This document shows, piece by piece, positions 8,510-18,000 of a stretch of DNA of 64,000 nucleotides. The position numbers were made by a program, and so were the translations under genes. Every line of letters begins with the position of its first letter. Position 1 is the stretch's first letter. The notes beneath the pieces are model-generated. The model was not told the origin of the DNA and did not search any database. It saw only the letters and a program-made list of their open reading frames with translations. Origin of the DNA: Streptomyces sp. NRRL F-525 (GTDB lineage Bacteria; Actinomycetota; Actinomycetes; Streptomycetales; Streptomycetaceae); contig NZ_JNXE01000012.1 in NCBI RefSeq assembly GCF_000716605.1, positions 162,178 to 226,177 of the forward strand. The letters run 5' to 3'.

Positions 8510-11466
8510 CAGGTGGACACTCCCGGGGCGATCGCGACGGCAGGGGCGGCGGTGGTGGGCAGGTAGACGTACACACCGAGCACGTCGGCGGGCTTCTGGG
8601 CCGTCACGGACAGACCGCGGACGATCTCACCGGACGCGGCCCGCACCCGGCGGTGCGATGCGTCCAGCTCGACGGCCAGCTCCTCGCCGTACGCCGCCAA
8701 GTGGTCGTTAACACCGGGGAGTTGACTGAGGACCCGGGTCATCGTGCGTTCGCCGAAGTACGGGTCCGTGCTGATGGACGCCTTCGCGTCGAGCAGTTCC
8801 GCCGCCCGCTCGGCGGGCAGCCACACGGCGTTCTTCGCGGAGCCCTCGAAGGCCAGCAGCCGGGCGTCCTCCGCGACGACCTGCCGGTCGCCGTTGCGGG
8901 AGGGGAGTGTCAGGTGGAAGCGGTAGCGGACCAGGAGCAGAGTCGTCATGGTGCCGACCGCGTCCGTCGTGACCACACCGCAGCGGCGGGCCGGGCGGGC
9001 ACCCGGTGCGTCCTTGTCCAGAGCCGCGTTCAGTACGTGGGCGGCGAGTGCGCCGACCACCGGGTCGGTGCGGACCAGTGCCGCCTCGCCGCGGGTCACG
9101 GCCGGATCCGTGCGGAACGGGATCGGGCGGTCCTTCTCGATCACCTCGGCGCCTATGGCCGGCGCGAGCGCATCCTGTAGACCGACGGGTGTGCCGCCCA
9201 CCTGCGCGGTGAACTCCTCCCCGGTGCCGCGCAGTACCGCGCCCAGGGCTTCCAGCGACTCCCGTACGAACGTCGTGATCTCGCCCGCACCGCCCAGCGC
9301 CTCCCGGATCGAGGTGACCTCGCGGGCCACGTCCTCCGGGTGGATCGAGCGCTGTGCGAACAGCGAACGCGACTTCTTCTCGCGCTCGGCCGCCGAGTTC
9401 CAGTCGCTCTCCACCTTGCCCGTCGCCGTGTCCAGGGCCTCGGAGCCGAACAGGGTGTCCTGCTGGCCCTCCCGCCCACGCATCAGCAGCCATTCAACGA
9501 TCGCGTCCGTGACGCCTGTTGACAGTTCGTCAGGGATGGAGACGGAGATGCCGAGGTCCTTCTTGATCTGGCGGTGCTTCTTGATCAGGACTTCGAGGAC
9601 CTTGCCGTCGATGCCGTTGTCGTCGCCGTAGATCGTGATGACGCGGACCTGGTCGCGGCGCTGGCCGTACCGGTCGACACGGCCCTCGCGCTGGTCGTGA
9701 CGGGTCGGGTTCCAGGCCAGGTCGTAGTGGACGACCGCGTCGAAGTGGTGCTGGAGGTTGACGCCCTCCGACAGGCAGTCCGTGGCGATGAGGACGCGGC
9801 GCGCGGCGGCGTCCTCGCCCGCCTCGGCGGCGAGCGCCTCGATACGCTCGATGCGCTGCTGCGGGGAGATCGTGCCGGTGACCGCCTTGACGACGGTCTT
9901 CGCACCGAGCGGGCCGCGCTTGCCGCTGTCCTTGTCGTTCTCCAACTGGTCGGCGAGGTACTCGGCGGTCGGGATGTAGCGGCAGAACACGATCGGGTTG
10001 TGGCCGTCCGCCAGCAGAGCCTTGAGATGCTTGATGAGCGCCTTGAGCTTGAGATCCTTGGTCGGACCCTCCAACTCCTGCGCCCGGTCGGCGAGTTCGC
10101 CCAGACGGGAGCGCGGGTCGTCGTCCTCGGTGATCTCCGCGCCGGGGGCGACGTCCATCCCCTCCATGGTGTCGCTGTCGGCCGCGTCGCTGGTCAGCGG
10201 TGCGCCCAGCTTGTCGGCCTCCTCCGCCGACGCGGCGACCGCCGCCGCCGAACGCGTCCGCAGGGTCTTCGCGGCAGCCCGCGGCGACGACACCAGCGAC
10301 CGGAGAAGAGCGATCGCCGACCACCAGGCGATCCGTGCCTCGCGCTTGCCCTGACCGCCCGCCTCCTCCACGCGCTCACTCGCGTACGCGATCGCGTCGT
10401 CGAGCAGGGCCCGGTACTCGGGCGACAGCTTGTACGTCTCGTCCTTGAAGTACCGGTCCGAGGGGAACGCGGTGCGCTCGGCCAGCGAGTCGTCGCTGAG
10501 CCCGTCCTCCTTGGTGAGGTACTGCCGTACGTCCGCCCGCTTGCGCGCCACGAAGTGCTGGGCCAGCAGCCGCCTCCCGGACTCCGACTCCAGGCTCACC
10601 GAGGCGAGTTCGGGTTTGACCAGGCCCAGCAGATTGCGGAAGGCGGACTCCTTGCCGCTGTGCGGGGTCGCCGTCACCAGCACGAGATGCCGGGTGGTGT
10701 CCTCGGCGACGCGGCGCAGCAGCTCGTAGCGAAGCTGGTTCTGGGAGTGCGACGACGTGTCGTCGGCGGCCACGCAGGTGTGCGCCTCGTCCACGATCAC
10801 CAGGTCGGGGCAGTGACGTACGAAGTCGTCGCGGTGGCGCGGGGATTTGATGAAGTCCGTCGAGACGATCACGTGCGGGTACTTGTCGAAAAGGGACTGG
10901 CCCAGGTCCAGGCCCCGTTCGAGGCGCGAGACTGTCGAGGAGAGCACCAGCTCCGCGTCGATGCCGAACTTGGTGCGCAGTTCCTGCTGCCATTGCTCGG
11001 CGAGCGCGGGCGAGCAGAGCACGGCCAGGCCCGTCGCCTCGCCCTGCGCCAGGAGTTCGCTCGCCACCAGGCCCGCTTCGATCGTCTTGCCGATGCCGAC
11101 GTCGTCCGAGATCAGCATGCGGACGGTCTTCTGCCGCAGGGCCATCAGGAGCGGTACGAGCTGGTAGGCGCGCGGGTCCACCGCGATGCCCGCCAGTGAG
11201 CGGAATGGGCCCGCTCCGGAGCGGAAGCCGACGCGCAGCGCGGTGCGGAGCAGACCCGCCGCGAGTTGGTTGCCGAGGTCGGCGGGCTCCGGCGGCGCGA
11301 ACCTGGCCTCGTCCACGGTCTCGAAGGCAGGGAACACGGCGGCGATGTCGTCGTCCGAGCCGCCCAGCGGGCGCAGCACCAGCAGATCGGGCTTGCTCTC
11401 CGGGAGCACCACCCATTCACGGCCGCGGGCCTTCACCAGGGAACCGGTGGAGTATTCGTGGGGCAT
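8509..11466 (-). CDS. drmD: SNF2-type helicase, DISARM DrmD-like
   Basis: The 985-residue protein is a SNF2/RapA-like SF2 translocase. Motif I is DDVGIGKTIEAG near residue 122, motif II VDEAHTC near 224, motif III VTATPHSGK shortly after, and the C-terminal helicase half (ATDCLSEGVNLQHHFDAVVHYDLAWNPTRHDQREGRVDRYGQ) holds motifs V and VI at about 560-610. In class 1 DISARM, drmD precedes the adenine methylase gene, exactly as here. It probably moves on or remodels DNA rather than unwinding it. The ATG at 11466 lies behind GAGGA; an in-frame TTG nine bases upstream is the alternative. It lies 27 bp after the kinase-helicase stop and overlaps the methylase by one base. Confidence 0.85.
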   Translation of the reverse strand: MPHEYSTGSLVKARGREWVVLPESKPDLLVLRPLGGSDDDIAAVFPAFETVDEARFAPPEPADLGNQLAAGLLRTALRVGFRSGAGPFRSLAGIAVDPRAYQLVPLLMALRQKTVRMLISDDVGIGKTIEAGLVASELLAQGEATGLAVLCSPALAEQWQQELRTKFGIDAELVLSSTVSRLERGLDLGQSLFDKYPHVIVSTDFIKSPRHRDDFVRHCPDLVIVDEAHTCVAADDTSSHSQNQLRYELLRRVAEDTTRHLVLVTATPHSGKESAFRNLLGLVKPELASVSLESESGRRLLAQHFVARKRADVRQYLTKEDGLSDDSLAERTAFPSDRYFKDETYKLSPEYRALLDDAIAYASERVEEAGGQGKREARIAWWSAIALLRSLVSSPRAAAKTLRTRSAAAVAASAEEADKLGAPLTSDAADSDTMEGMDVAPGAEITEDDDPRSRLGELADRAQELEGPTKDLKLKALIKHLKALLADGHNPIVFCRYIPTAEYLADQLENDKDSGKRGPLGAKTVVKAVTGTISPQQRIERIEALAAEAGEDAAARRVLIATDCLSEGVNLQHHFDAVVHYDLAWNPTRHDQREGRVDRYGQRRDQVRVITIYGDDNGIDGKVLEVLIKKHRQIKKDLGISVSIPDELSTGVTDAIVEWLLMRGREGQQDTLFGSEALDTATGKVESDWNSAAEREKKSRSLFAQRSIHPEDVAREVTSIREALGGAGEITTFVRESLEALGAVLRGTGEEFTAQVGGTPVGLQDALAPAIGAEVIEKDRPIPFRTDPAVTRGEAALVRTDPVVGALAAHVLNAALDKDAPGARPARRCGVVTTDAVGTMTTLLLVRYRFHLTLPSRNGDRQVVAEDARLLAFEGSAKNAVWLPAERAAELLDAKASISTDPYFGERTMTRVLSQLPGVNDHLAAYGEELAVELDASHRRVRAASGEIVRGLSVTAQKPADVLGVYVYLPTTAAPAVAIAPGVST

Positions 11467-11493
11467 GTCGGTCAAATCCTCTGGGAGGGCGGG

Positions 11494-14400
11494 TCAGCCG
11501 GTGGCGGGGGAGCCGAAGTACTGGGCATGGGCGGTGGCGATGGCGTCCCAGTCGCCGCCGTGCGGAAAGCGGATGACGTCCCAACTGGCGTTGAACAGGC
11601 GTTCCTCGGCGTCCTCGTCGCGCAGGGCGTCCTGCTCCCGCGCCGGTGAGTCCACGAAGACGGCGACGCTCACGCCGGGCAGCCGGTACACGTAGTCGGG
11701 CATCGCGTTGGCCTCGGTGAGGAAGGTGCCGGTCTCATCCGGCGGCCGCAGCCCGCGTGCCTTGGCCCAGCCCAGGAAGTCTCCCTTGGCGGCGAGTTCG
11801 GAGGCCGACGACTCCACGGTCGTCGGCGCGGCGGGAGACGCGGCGAGCAGGCGGCGGTACTGCTCCGAGCGCGACTCGCCGCGGGCCTCCCGCCGTGCCG
11901 TGGCCGATGCCAGCCGCACCAGCAGGTGGGCCACCGTGTGCCGGTTGACAAGCGCGTGGTTGAGCTGGTTGCCGTACGTCAGCAGGCAGTCGTAGCAGCC
12001 GAGCGCGCAGGCTCGGCCGGGGCGGTGCTTCTCGCCGCCCTCGTCGTCGCCCTGAGCGCTGAAGTGACAGATCTCCAGGGCTCGTTGGGCCGCCTTCGCC
12101 AAGGCGTCGTCCTCCGCCTGGAGGCGGCGCAGTACGCCCGCACCGCCCTCGGCTGCCTCGGTGAACAGGATGCGGCCACGCGGTCCGTCGTCCGGCGGCA
12201 GCAGCTCGCTGGACAGCTCGGCGTCCTCCAGCTCGAACGCGGCCTCGATGCCACGCTCCAGCGCGTACATCAGGGTCAGTGCGATCGGCTCCGGCAGCGC
12301 TTCGTCGAGGGTGAGCACGAGGATGTTGCGGCGATCCTCCACGTATGGGATGACGCGCTTCTTGCGCCGCCGCTCGTTGCCGTCTGTGTCGATCACCGGC
12401 AGTTCGCTGGAGTCGCCGGACGCCTCGGAGGCGTCCTTGTCGTTCATCCAGCGTCCGTCTGTCAAGTCCAGCCAGTAGCCCGCCGGTTCATCGCTCTTGG
12501 CGCGCACCCTGCCGGTGTTGGTGATCCGGATCGTCGCCGAGTCGCCGTACGCGAGCTGGGCGACCCGGCCTCCGGAGGCGTCGGTGACCGACGCCTCCAG
12601 ACGGCCCTTGTCGGCGGCGTCGCGCTTGTGGAAGCGGTACGACGTCTCCAGCTTGAAGCCCGCGCGGCGACGCTCCTCCTCGTCGGAGGAGATCCGCTCG
12701 CGGCGGGTGGTGTACACCGTGTGCAGGTGCAGCAGGCCGTAAGTCGCCGACCCCAGCGGTTCGTTGCAGAAGCCGCAGCGGTCCTCGCGGTCCTCCGGAG
12801 GATGGTGGTAGCCGCAGTGCGCACAGCGGCGGGCCTCGCCGGTGGTCAGTTCTCCCGTGGAGTCCGGTGGCAGCTGGATGCGCGTCACCTGGTAGCGGGC
12901 ACCCTCGTGGTAGATCAGGGCACCCGGGCCGAACTCGCGGATCGCGAGGAACCGCGGACGCTGCAGGTAGTCGCCGTCACCGCGGCGCCGGCCGATCGTC
13001 GGGATGTACGCGGCGAGCGGGAGGCGCGGAAAACTGTAACCGGGGAGGAAGCCCTCAGAGGCCAGGTAGCGGTACGGGTTGAAGTCGGAGAGCACGGACT
13101 TGTTGTCGACGCTCTCGTTCATCAGCAGGTTCAGCTGGGTCCACGCCTCGCGCTGGCGGGTGTTGGCCCGCCTGCGGTCCCCGTCCGTGAGGCCGTAGTC
13201 GATACGGCGCTCACTTTGGGTGTAGTAGTCCTTGAGCGCAGCACCGAACAGCCTGCGCCATCGGTCGAAGGCACGGTCGAAGCGCTCCTGTACCGAGCGG
13301 ACCTTGTCCTGGATCCAGTCGTCGTGCCACCAGGTCGTGTCGGCGAACTTGGGGAGCAGCGGGCCGAACACCCGCAGTGCGGCGTCGATGGTGCGGCGCC
13401 GGGCGCTCTCGTCGAGGGAGGCGGCGAAGACGTCCGGGAGGAGTTCCAGGGTTGGTGTCACGTGTGCACCGCTGTCCGGAGCAGGCACCTCAAGGACATC
13501 GGACATGGCTCGGCCCAGCTTGAGACCCGCCTCGGCGATCCAGATGCCCTGGAGGTGGGAGAGGACCAGATCCTCGTTGGCCAGATCCAGACGGGGCGGG
13601 GCAACCGCGCCCGCCACCATGCGATCCGAGCGGCGGAAGTAGTACTGGTCGTGACTGTTGCCGGTCGCGCAGTACGTGGTGACCAGCGCGGGCTGGCCGC
13701 TGCGCCCGGCCCGGCCCGAGCGCTGTGCATAATTCGCGGGTGTGGGCGGGACGTTGCGCATCATCACCGCGTTCAGTGAGGAGATGTCGACGCCCAGTTC
13801 CATCGTGGGGGAGCAGTACAGGAGCTTCAACTCGGCCTTGCGGAAGGCCTCTTCACGCTCCTGCCGGTCCGCGGGAGAGACCTGGGCGGTGTGCTCGCGT
13901 GCGAACAGACCGGACAGCGCGCCCGCCGCGTCCTTGTACAGGTCCCGGAAGAACGTGTTCACGCGTGGGCCGTCGCCGCTCTGGTACGTGCGCGTCAGCG
14001 GGTCGTGGGTCCCGGTCTCACCCCTGCCCGCGCGCCATACGAGCGACTGCGCGGCCACCCGGTAGCCCGTCGCAGAGGCAACCGTGGACCTGCGGTAGCG
14101 GCCCGCGTGCTGTGGGGCGACCTCCACCTCCTTCACCAGGCCGGCCTTGGTCAGCACCTTCAGCAACTCCACGATCACCAGCTGGAGATCGGCCTGGTCG
14201 AGGTCTTTGAAGGAACGGTCCGAGCGCCCCAGGTACTTGCCGAATTTGCCGCGTGCCGACAGGAACAGTCCCGATCGGTCCATGCCCGGACGGGACGGAT
14301 GCGGATACGCGGTACCGATCCGCGGCTTGTCGGCAGCCGACAACAACCACGGGTCGACGAGCCGTTCCTCGCTCGCCCGCTGCAACGAGTCGAAGACGTC

Positions 14401-17400
14401 GTCGCGGAAGTACGACACGTCGATCGCCAGTGACCGGCGCATCTCGTTGAGCAGTGCCTTCATGATCTCGGCCCGCAGGGCCGGGTCGGCGTCACGCAGC
14501 GCCGCATGGCTGGTGGCCCACCGATCCTGCTTGGCCGCCACCCATTCCAGGTCCTCGTAGTCGATCTCCAGCAGGCCCGTCTGCTCCAGGTTCGGCATCG
14601 TGATACGCCAGCCGCGTTCAAGATCCAGATACAGCCGGAAGGCGATCACATCGCGGAGCGTCCGGGCCGCATTGCGGGCCAGCGACGGCGGCAGATCTGC
14701 CTCGCCTGTGTAGTCCGCGGGGTCGATGGCGAGCGCGTTGGTCACGGTCGACGCCAGCTCCTCGTGGTGCAGGCCGTCGTCACCCGAGTCCAGAGCCGCC
14801 CGGTACAGAGCCCCGCGTAGCTGCGTGATCTGCACGAAGTCGTTGAAGTGACCAGCCTGGAGAGAGGCGTCCTGACGGTTGTCGACGAACGTGAGGAGTT
14901 TGCGCGCCTCCTTTTCCAGAGCCTCCTCGGGCACCGACTTCAGCGACCGTACGACCGACGCCGAGATCAGCGAGGTCGCGGAGGAACGGCCCTCCTGGTC
15001 CAGCGTCGCCAGCTTCGCGAAGTCCCGGCCGCGCGTCTGCTCGTAGGCGACCCCGCAGTGCAGACAGAAGAGGAAGGGGGACGGGATGAACGCGGCTTTG
15101 AGCTCGCCCCGGCCTTCGTGGCCAAGGGGGTCGACAGTGACGGCGCGGGGCACCCGGTCGCGGTACGACTTCTTCACGACCTCCTGGCCCTTCTCGTCCA
15201 ACTCCAGCCAGGATTCGGGCAGTCGGCGATCGTCCACGGCGTACTGGAGGGCGGCCGGCCACTCCCGTTCATGGTCGACGTACAGATAGCCGTCGCCCTG
15301 CCGCCCGCCCGTCGCGGAGGTGTCCCGGCGTGCCTCGTACCGGAATTCCCCGTCCTGCTCGGTCCGCCACACGGTCAGATACTCCTGGCCGCACTCCCGG
15401 CAGAACGCGAGCGGCATCAGCAACTTGCCGCTCTTGTCCGGCTTTTCGAGCTGGTAGGAGCGAGTGAGGTAGCGGGAGAGCTTGTCCTCCAGGGTGACGT
15501 ACACGGTGTCGCCCTTGGAGAGGAACTGGTGCAACCGGAACGCGAACAGCGGTCTCTCGGTCACCGGGTGGCGGGCCTGCGAACCGGCTTCCAGAGTGGC
15601 GCGGATCGCCTTGGCGCACAGCTCCTCGTCGACCCCCGACTGCTCGTGCAGCTCAGCCGCCGCGTCCTCGATCCGCGCGGGCTTGCGGCGTACGAGCTGT
15701 CCTGTCGTCTCGTCCGTGGCCAGGCCGAAGCGGGTCTCGATCCAGCGGGCCAGCGGATCGCGTACTAGATCGTCGTACGCGCGCGGAGCGGCGGGGGAGC
15801 CAAGCCGCTCGGCGGGTACGGCGTCGGGTGCGTTGTCAGTTGCCCGGACGAGGGTCTCGCCGATGACGTGCTCGGGCCGGACCGACGTACCGAACAAGGT
15901 GCTCGCCACGTCGGCGACGACCTTCTTCTGGTCCTCCACCGTGCCCTCGGTCGACATGGTGGCGGACGTACCGATGCACTGCAGGTCCTGTGCCTGGCAT
16001 GCTTCGCGGACGCGGCGGATCAGCAGGGCCACGTCGGCGCCCTGGCGGCCGCGGTAGGTGTGGAGTTCGTCGAAGACCAGGAACTCCAGGCCCCGCGCCA
16101 TGCTGATCAGGCTCGCCCGGTCGGCGGGGCGGGTCAGCATCAGTTCCAGCATCACGTAGTTGGTGAGCAGGATGTCCGGCGGGTTGTCGCGGATCTCCTT
16201 GCGCTTCTCGTCGTCCTCCTGCCCCGTGTAACGGGCGAAGGTGACCGGCTCGCGACCCGCGCCGTACCCGTCGCGCAGATACTTCTGCAGCTCCTTGAGC
16301 TGGCTGTTGGCAAGCGCGTTCATCGGATACACGATGATCGCCCGCACCCGCTTGCGGGCATCGGGTCCTTCGGCGTCCCGCTCGTGCAGCACCTTGTTGA
16401 CGATGGGCACGATGTAGGCGAGCGACTTTCCGGAGCCCGTGCCGGTTGTCAGTACGTACGACGCACCGGATCCGGCGGCATCGAGGGCCTCACGCTGATG
16501 CTGGTGCAGCGTCAGCGGACGCCCGTCGGGGACGGTACCGCCCTCGGTCTTCTTGGCCTGGAAGATGCGGGCGCACTCGTCGTGGAGCACCTTCTGCCCG
16601 GCCAGCTCCGCCACCGTGCCGCCACTGTGGAAGAAGGGGTTGAGCGACAGCCAGGGGTTCGGCCACTGGGACTTGTTCTCCAGGTCCTCCTCGACGAAGG
16701 CGGCGATCCGCTCGTCGCGGATCACGGTGCCGCCCTTGGTGAAGGAGTGGTAGTCCTCGATGAGCTTCTCGTGGATGCCGAAGACATCCATTCCGTTGGC
16801 GGAAGCGGTACCGGGCGAGGCCATGGGCACGGGCGCCGGACGTTCGGGCGTCCGGGTGGCCGCGGAGGCGTGGAGAGGGAGGACCGGGTCCATGGCGGCC
16901 CAGTGCGGCAGCTGCGAGGCTTCCTCGCCGACGAGGGCGAGCGGCAGCAGTGCGTCGCGGACCGCCACGGCGTCCGCCGGGCGGTCCGCGGGGTCCTTGG
17001 CCAGCAGACGGTGAACGAGGCGGGCGAACTCGACGGGGATCGCACTGCGGATCGCGGCGATGGGCGTCGGGTCCTCGCCGGTGTGCTTGCGGGCGAGTTC
17101 GTAGGGGGATTCGCTGGTGAACGGCGGTACCCCGACGAGCATCTCGTACAGCACACAGCCCAGCGCGTAGAGATCGGCGGCCTGCGTCACCTGCTTGGCT
17201 TCGAACTGCTCGGGAGCCATGTAGCGGGCCGTCCCGACGCTGACACCCGTGCTGGTCAGCCGGGCCTCGTCCGGGTCGTCGACGACGCGGCCCATGCCGA
17301 AGTCGAGGACCTTGACCGTGCCGCCCTGGGTGAGCATGACGTTGGCGGGCTTCAGGTCGCGGTGCACGATGCCGGCGGTGTGGGCGGCGGAGAGGCCGTC

Positions 17401-17799
17401 GGCGATCTGGGCGCCGATCGCGGCGGCCCAGGAGAGAGGAAGCTGCGGCTCCTCCGCGATCAGATCGCGCAGCGTCTCCCCGTCCAGGAGTTCCATCGCG
17501 AGATAGGGGAGACTGCCGTTGTCCGCGGCGATACCGCCGGCGATCAGCCGCGTGAGGTTCCGGTGGCGCAGTCGGCGCATGATCCGCACTTCGCGATCGA
17601 AGCGCTGAACAGCTTTGGGATCTCCAGCTGTGTCGATCTGGATGCCGGTGCGGCGGCGCAGGATGGTCTTGACGGCGACGGCGCGGTCGGGGGATCCCTC
17701 GGCGGCCTGAAGATCCTCGGCCTGGTGGACCTCCCCCATGTTGCCCCTGCCGATGACGCGCCCGATACGGAATCTGCCGTCGACCAGCTCGTGGCTCAC
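11494..17799 (-). CDS. Ser/Thr kinase - DEAD/DEAH helicase - DUF1998 (MZB) fusion protein
   Basis: About 2101 residues. The N-terminus is a complete Hanks-type kinase: glycine loop GRGNMGEV (17-24), VAVK lysine 44, HRDLKPAN (146-153), DFG (167-169), APE (196-198). All catalytic residues are present. A linker leads to an SF2 helicase with Walker A TGTGSGKS (452-459), DELH (577-580), GTSATMS, and motif V/VI TMELGVDISSLNAV...[10 protein letters not shown]. Several CxxC pairs follow. Near the C-terminus is the DUF1998/MrfA-like zinc module (CALGCYDCLLTYGNQ), then a tail with YRLPGVSVAVFVDSP resembling a restriction-endonuclease-like fold (tentative). GTG at 17799 is chosen because GAAGGAG precedes it; ATG 17832 is possible. 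It heads the leftward operon. A kinase joined to an MrfA-type helicase is not a known DISARM part; PglW is the nearest precedent for a kinase in a defence locus. Confidence 0.85.
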   Translation of the reverse strand: MSHELVDGRFRIGRVIGRGNMGEVHQAEDLQAAEGSPDRAVAVKTILRRRTGIQIDTAGDPKAVQRFDREVRIMRRLRHRNLTRLIAGGIAADNGSLPYLAMELLDGETLRDLIAEEPQLPLSWAAAIGAQIADGLSAAHTAGIVHRDLKPANVMLTQGGTVKVLDFGMGRVVDDPDEARLTSTGVSVGTARYMAPEQFEAKQVTQAADLYALGCVLYEMLVGVPPFTSESPYELARKHTGEDPTPIAAIRSAIPVEFARLVHRLLAKDPADRPADAVAVRDALLPLALVGEEASQLPHWAAMDPVLPLHASAATRTPERPAPVPMASPGTASANGMDVFGIHEKLIEDYHSFTKGGTVIRDERIAAFVEEDLENKSQWPNPWLSLNPFFHSGGTVAELAGQKVLHDECARIFQAKKTEGGTVPDGRPLTLHQHQREALDAAGSGASYVLTTGTGSGKSLAYIVPIVNKVLHERDAEGPDARKRVRAIIVYPMNALANSQLKELQKYLRDGYGAGREPVTFARYTGQEDDEKRKEIRDNPPDILLTNYVMLELMLTRPADRASLISMARGLEFLVFDELHTYRGRQGADVALLIRRVREACQAQDLQCIGTSATMSTEGTVEDQKKVVADVASTLFGTSVRPEHVIGETLVRATDNAPDAVPAERLGSPAAPRAYDDLVRDPLARWIETRFGLATDETTGQLVRRKPARIEDAAAELHEQSGVDEELCAKAIRATLEAGSQARHPVTERPLFAFRLHQFLSKGDTVYVTLEDKLSRYLTRSYQLEKPDKSGKLLMPLAFCRECGQEYLTVWRTEQDGEFRYEARRDTSATGGRQGDGYLYVDHEREWPAALQYAVDDRRLPESWLELDEKGQEVVKKSYRDRVPRAVTVDPLGHEGRGELKAAFIPSPFLFCLHCGVAYEQTRGRDFAKLATLDQEGRSSATSLISASVVRSLKSVPEEALEKEARKLLTFVDNRQDASLQAGHFNDFVQITQLRGALYRAALDSGDDGLHHEELASTVTNALAIDPADYTGEADLPPSLARNAARTLRDVIAFRLYLDLERGWRITMPNLEQTGLLEIDYEDLEWVAAKQDRWATSHAALRDADPALRAEIMKALLNEMRRSLAIDVSYFRDDVFDSLQRASEERLVDPWLLSAADKPRIGTAYPHPSRPGMDRSGLFLSARGKFGKYLGRSDRSFKDLDQADLQLVIVELLKVLTKAGLVKEVEVAPQHAGRYRRSTVASATGYRVAAQSLVWRAGRGETGTHDPLTRTYQSGDGPRVNTFFRDLYKDAAGALSGLFAREHTAQVSPADRQEREEAFRKAELKLLYCSPTMELGVDISSLNAVMMRNVPPTPANYAQRSGRAGRSGQPALVTTYCATGNSHDQYYFRRSDRMVAGAVAPPRLDLANEDLVLSHLQGIWIAEAGLKLGRAMSDVLEVPAPDSGAHVTPTLELLPDVFAASLDESARRRTIDAALRVFGPLLPKFADTTWWHDDWIQDKVRSVQERFDRAFDRWRRLFGAALKDYYTQSERRIDYGLTDGDRRRANTRQREAWTQLNLLMNESVDNKSVLSDFNPYRYLASEGFLPGYSFPRLPLAAYIPTIGRRRGDGDYLQRPRFLAIREFGPGALIYHEGARYQVTRIQLPPDSTGELTTGEARRCAHCGYHHPPEDREDRCGFCNEPLGSATYGLLHLHTVYTTRRERISSDEEERRRAGFKLETSYRFHKRDAADKGRLEASVTDASGGRVAQLAYGDSATIRITNTGRVRAKSDEPAGYWLDLTDGRWMNDKDASEASGDSSELPVIDTDGNERRRKKRVIPYVEDRRNILVLTLDEALPEPIALTLMYALERGIEAAFELEDAELSSELLPPDDGPRGRILFTEAAEGGAGVLRRLQAEDDALAKAAQRALEICHFSAQGDDEGGEKHRPGRACALGCYDCLLTYGNQLNHALVNRHTVAHLLVRLASATARREARGESRSEQYRRLLAASPAAPTTVESSASELAAKGDFLGWAKARGLRPPDETGTFLTEANAMPDYVYRLPGVSVAVFVDSPAREQDALRDEDAEERLFNASWDVIRFPHGGDWDAIATAHAQYFGSPATG

Positions 17800-17942
17800 T
17801 GCCGCTCCTTCTTCCTCTTTGCCCGGCTCCATGACGGAGCTCGCCCCCTGACCTGCTGACGCACGGTCCATCGTGTCAGAACGGAGAGTGCAACTTCCGT
17901 CACTGTACACGAATTGGAGGATTCGATGCCATGTGCACATCT

Positions 17943-17957
17943 GTTGACATCGTCAAC
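17943..17957. promoter_or_regulatory. Palindrome overlapping the -35 of the sigma-like gene
   Basis: GTTGAC-ATC-GTCAAC is a perfect 6+3+6 palindrome in the 201-bp divergent region between the two defence arms. Its left half contains the TTGACA -35 of the rightward promoter, and its right half gives TTGACG on the other strand. A regulator bound here could affect both operons. The operator role is inferred. Confidence 0.45.
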
Positions 17958-17973
17958 GCTCTATCTCTATCGT
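17944..17973 (+). promoter_or_regulatory. Candidate promoter of the sigma-drmA-drmB operon
   Basis: A consensus -35 TTGACA (17944-17949) is followed after 18 bp by TATCGT (17968-17973). Transcription would start near 17980, giving a leader of about 20 nt before the ATG at 18001. The matches look like a housekeeping-sigma promoter. A possible -10 for the leftward operon (TACAGT on the minus strand, 17907-17902) has no convincing -35. Confidence 0.55.
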
Positions 17974-18000
17974 TGTAGGTGAAATGAGCCTGGGGGCGCC

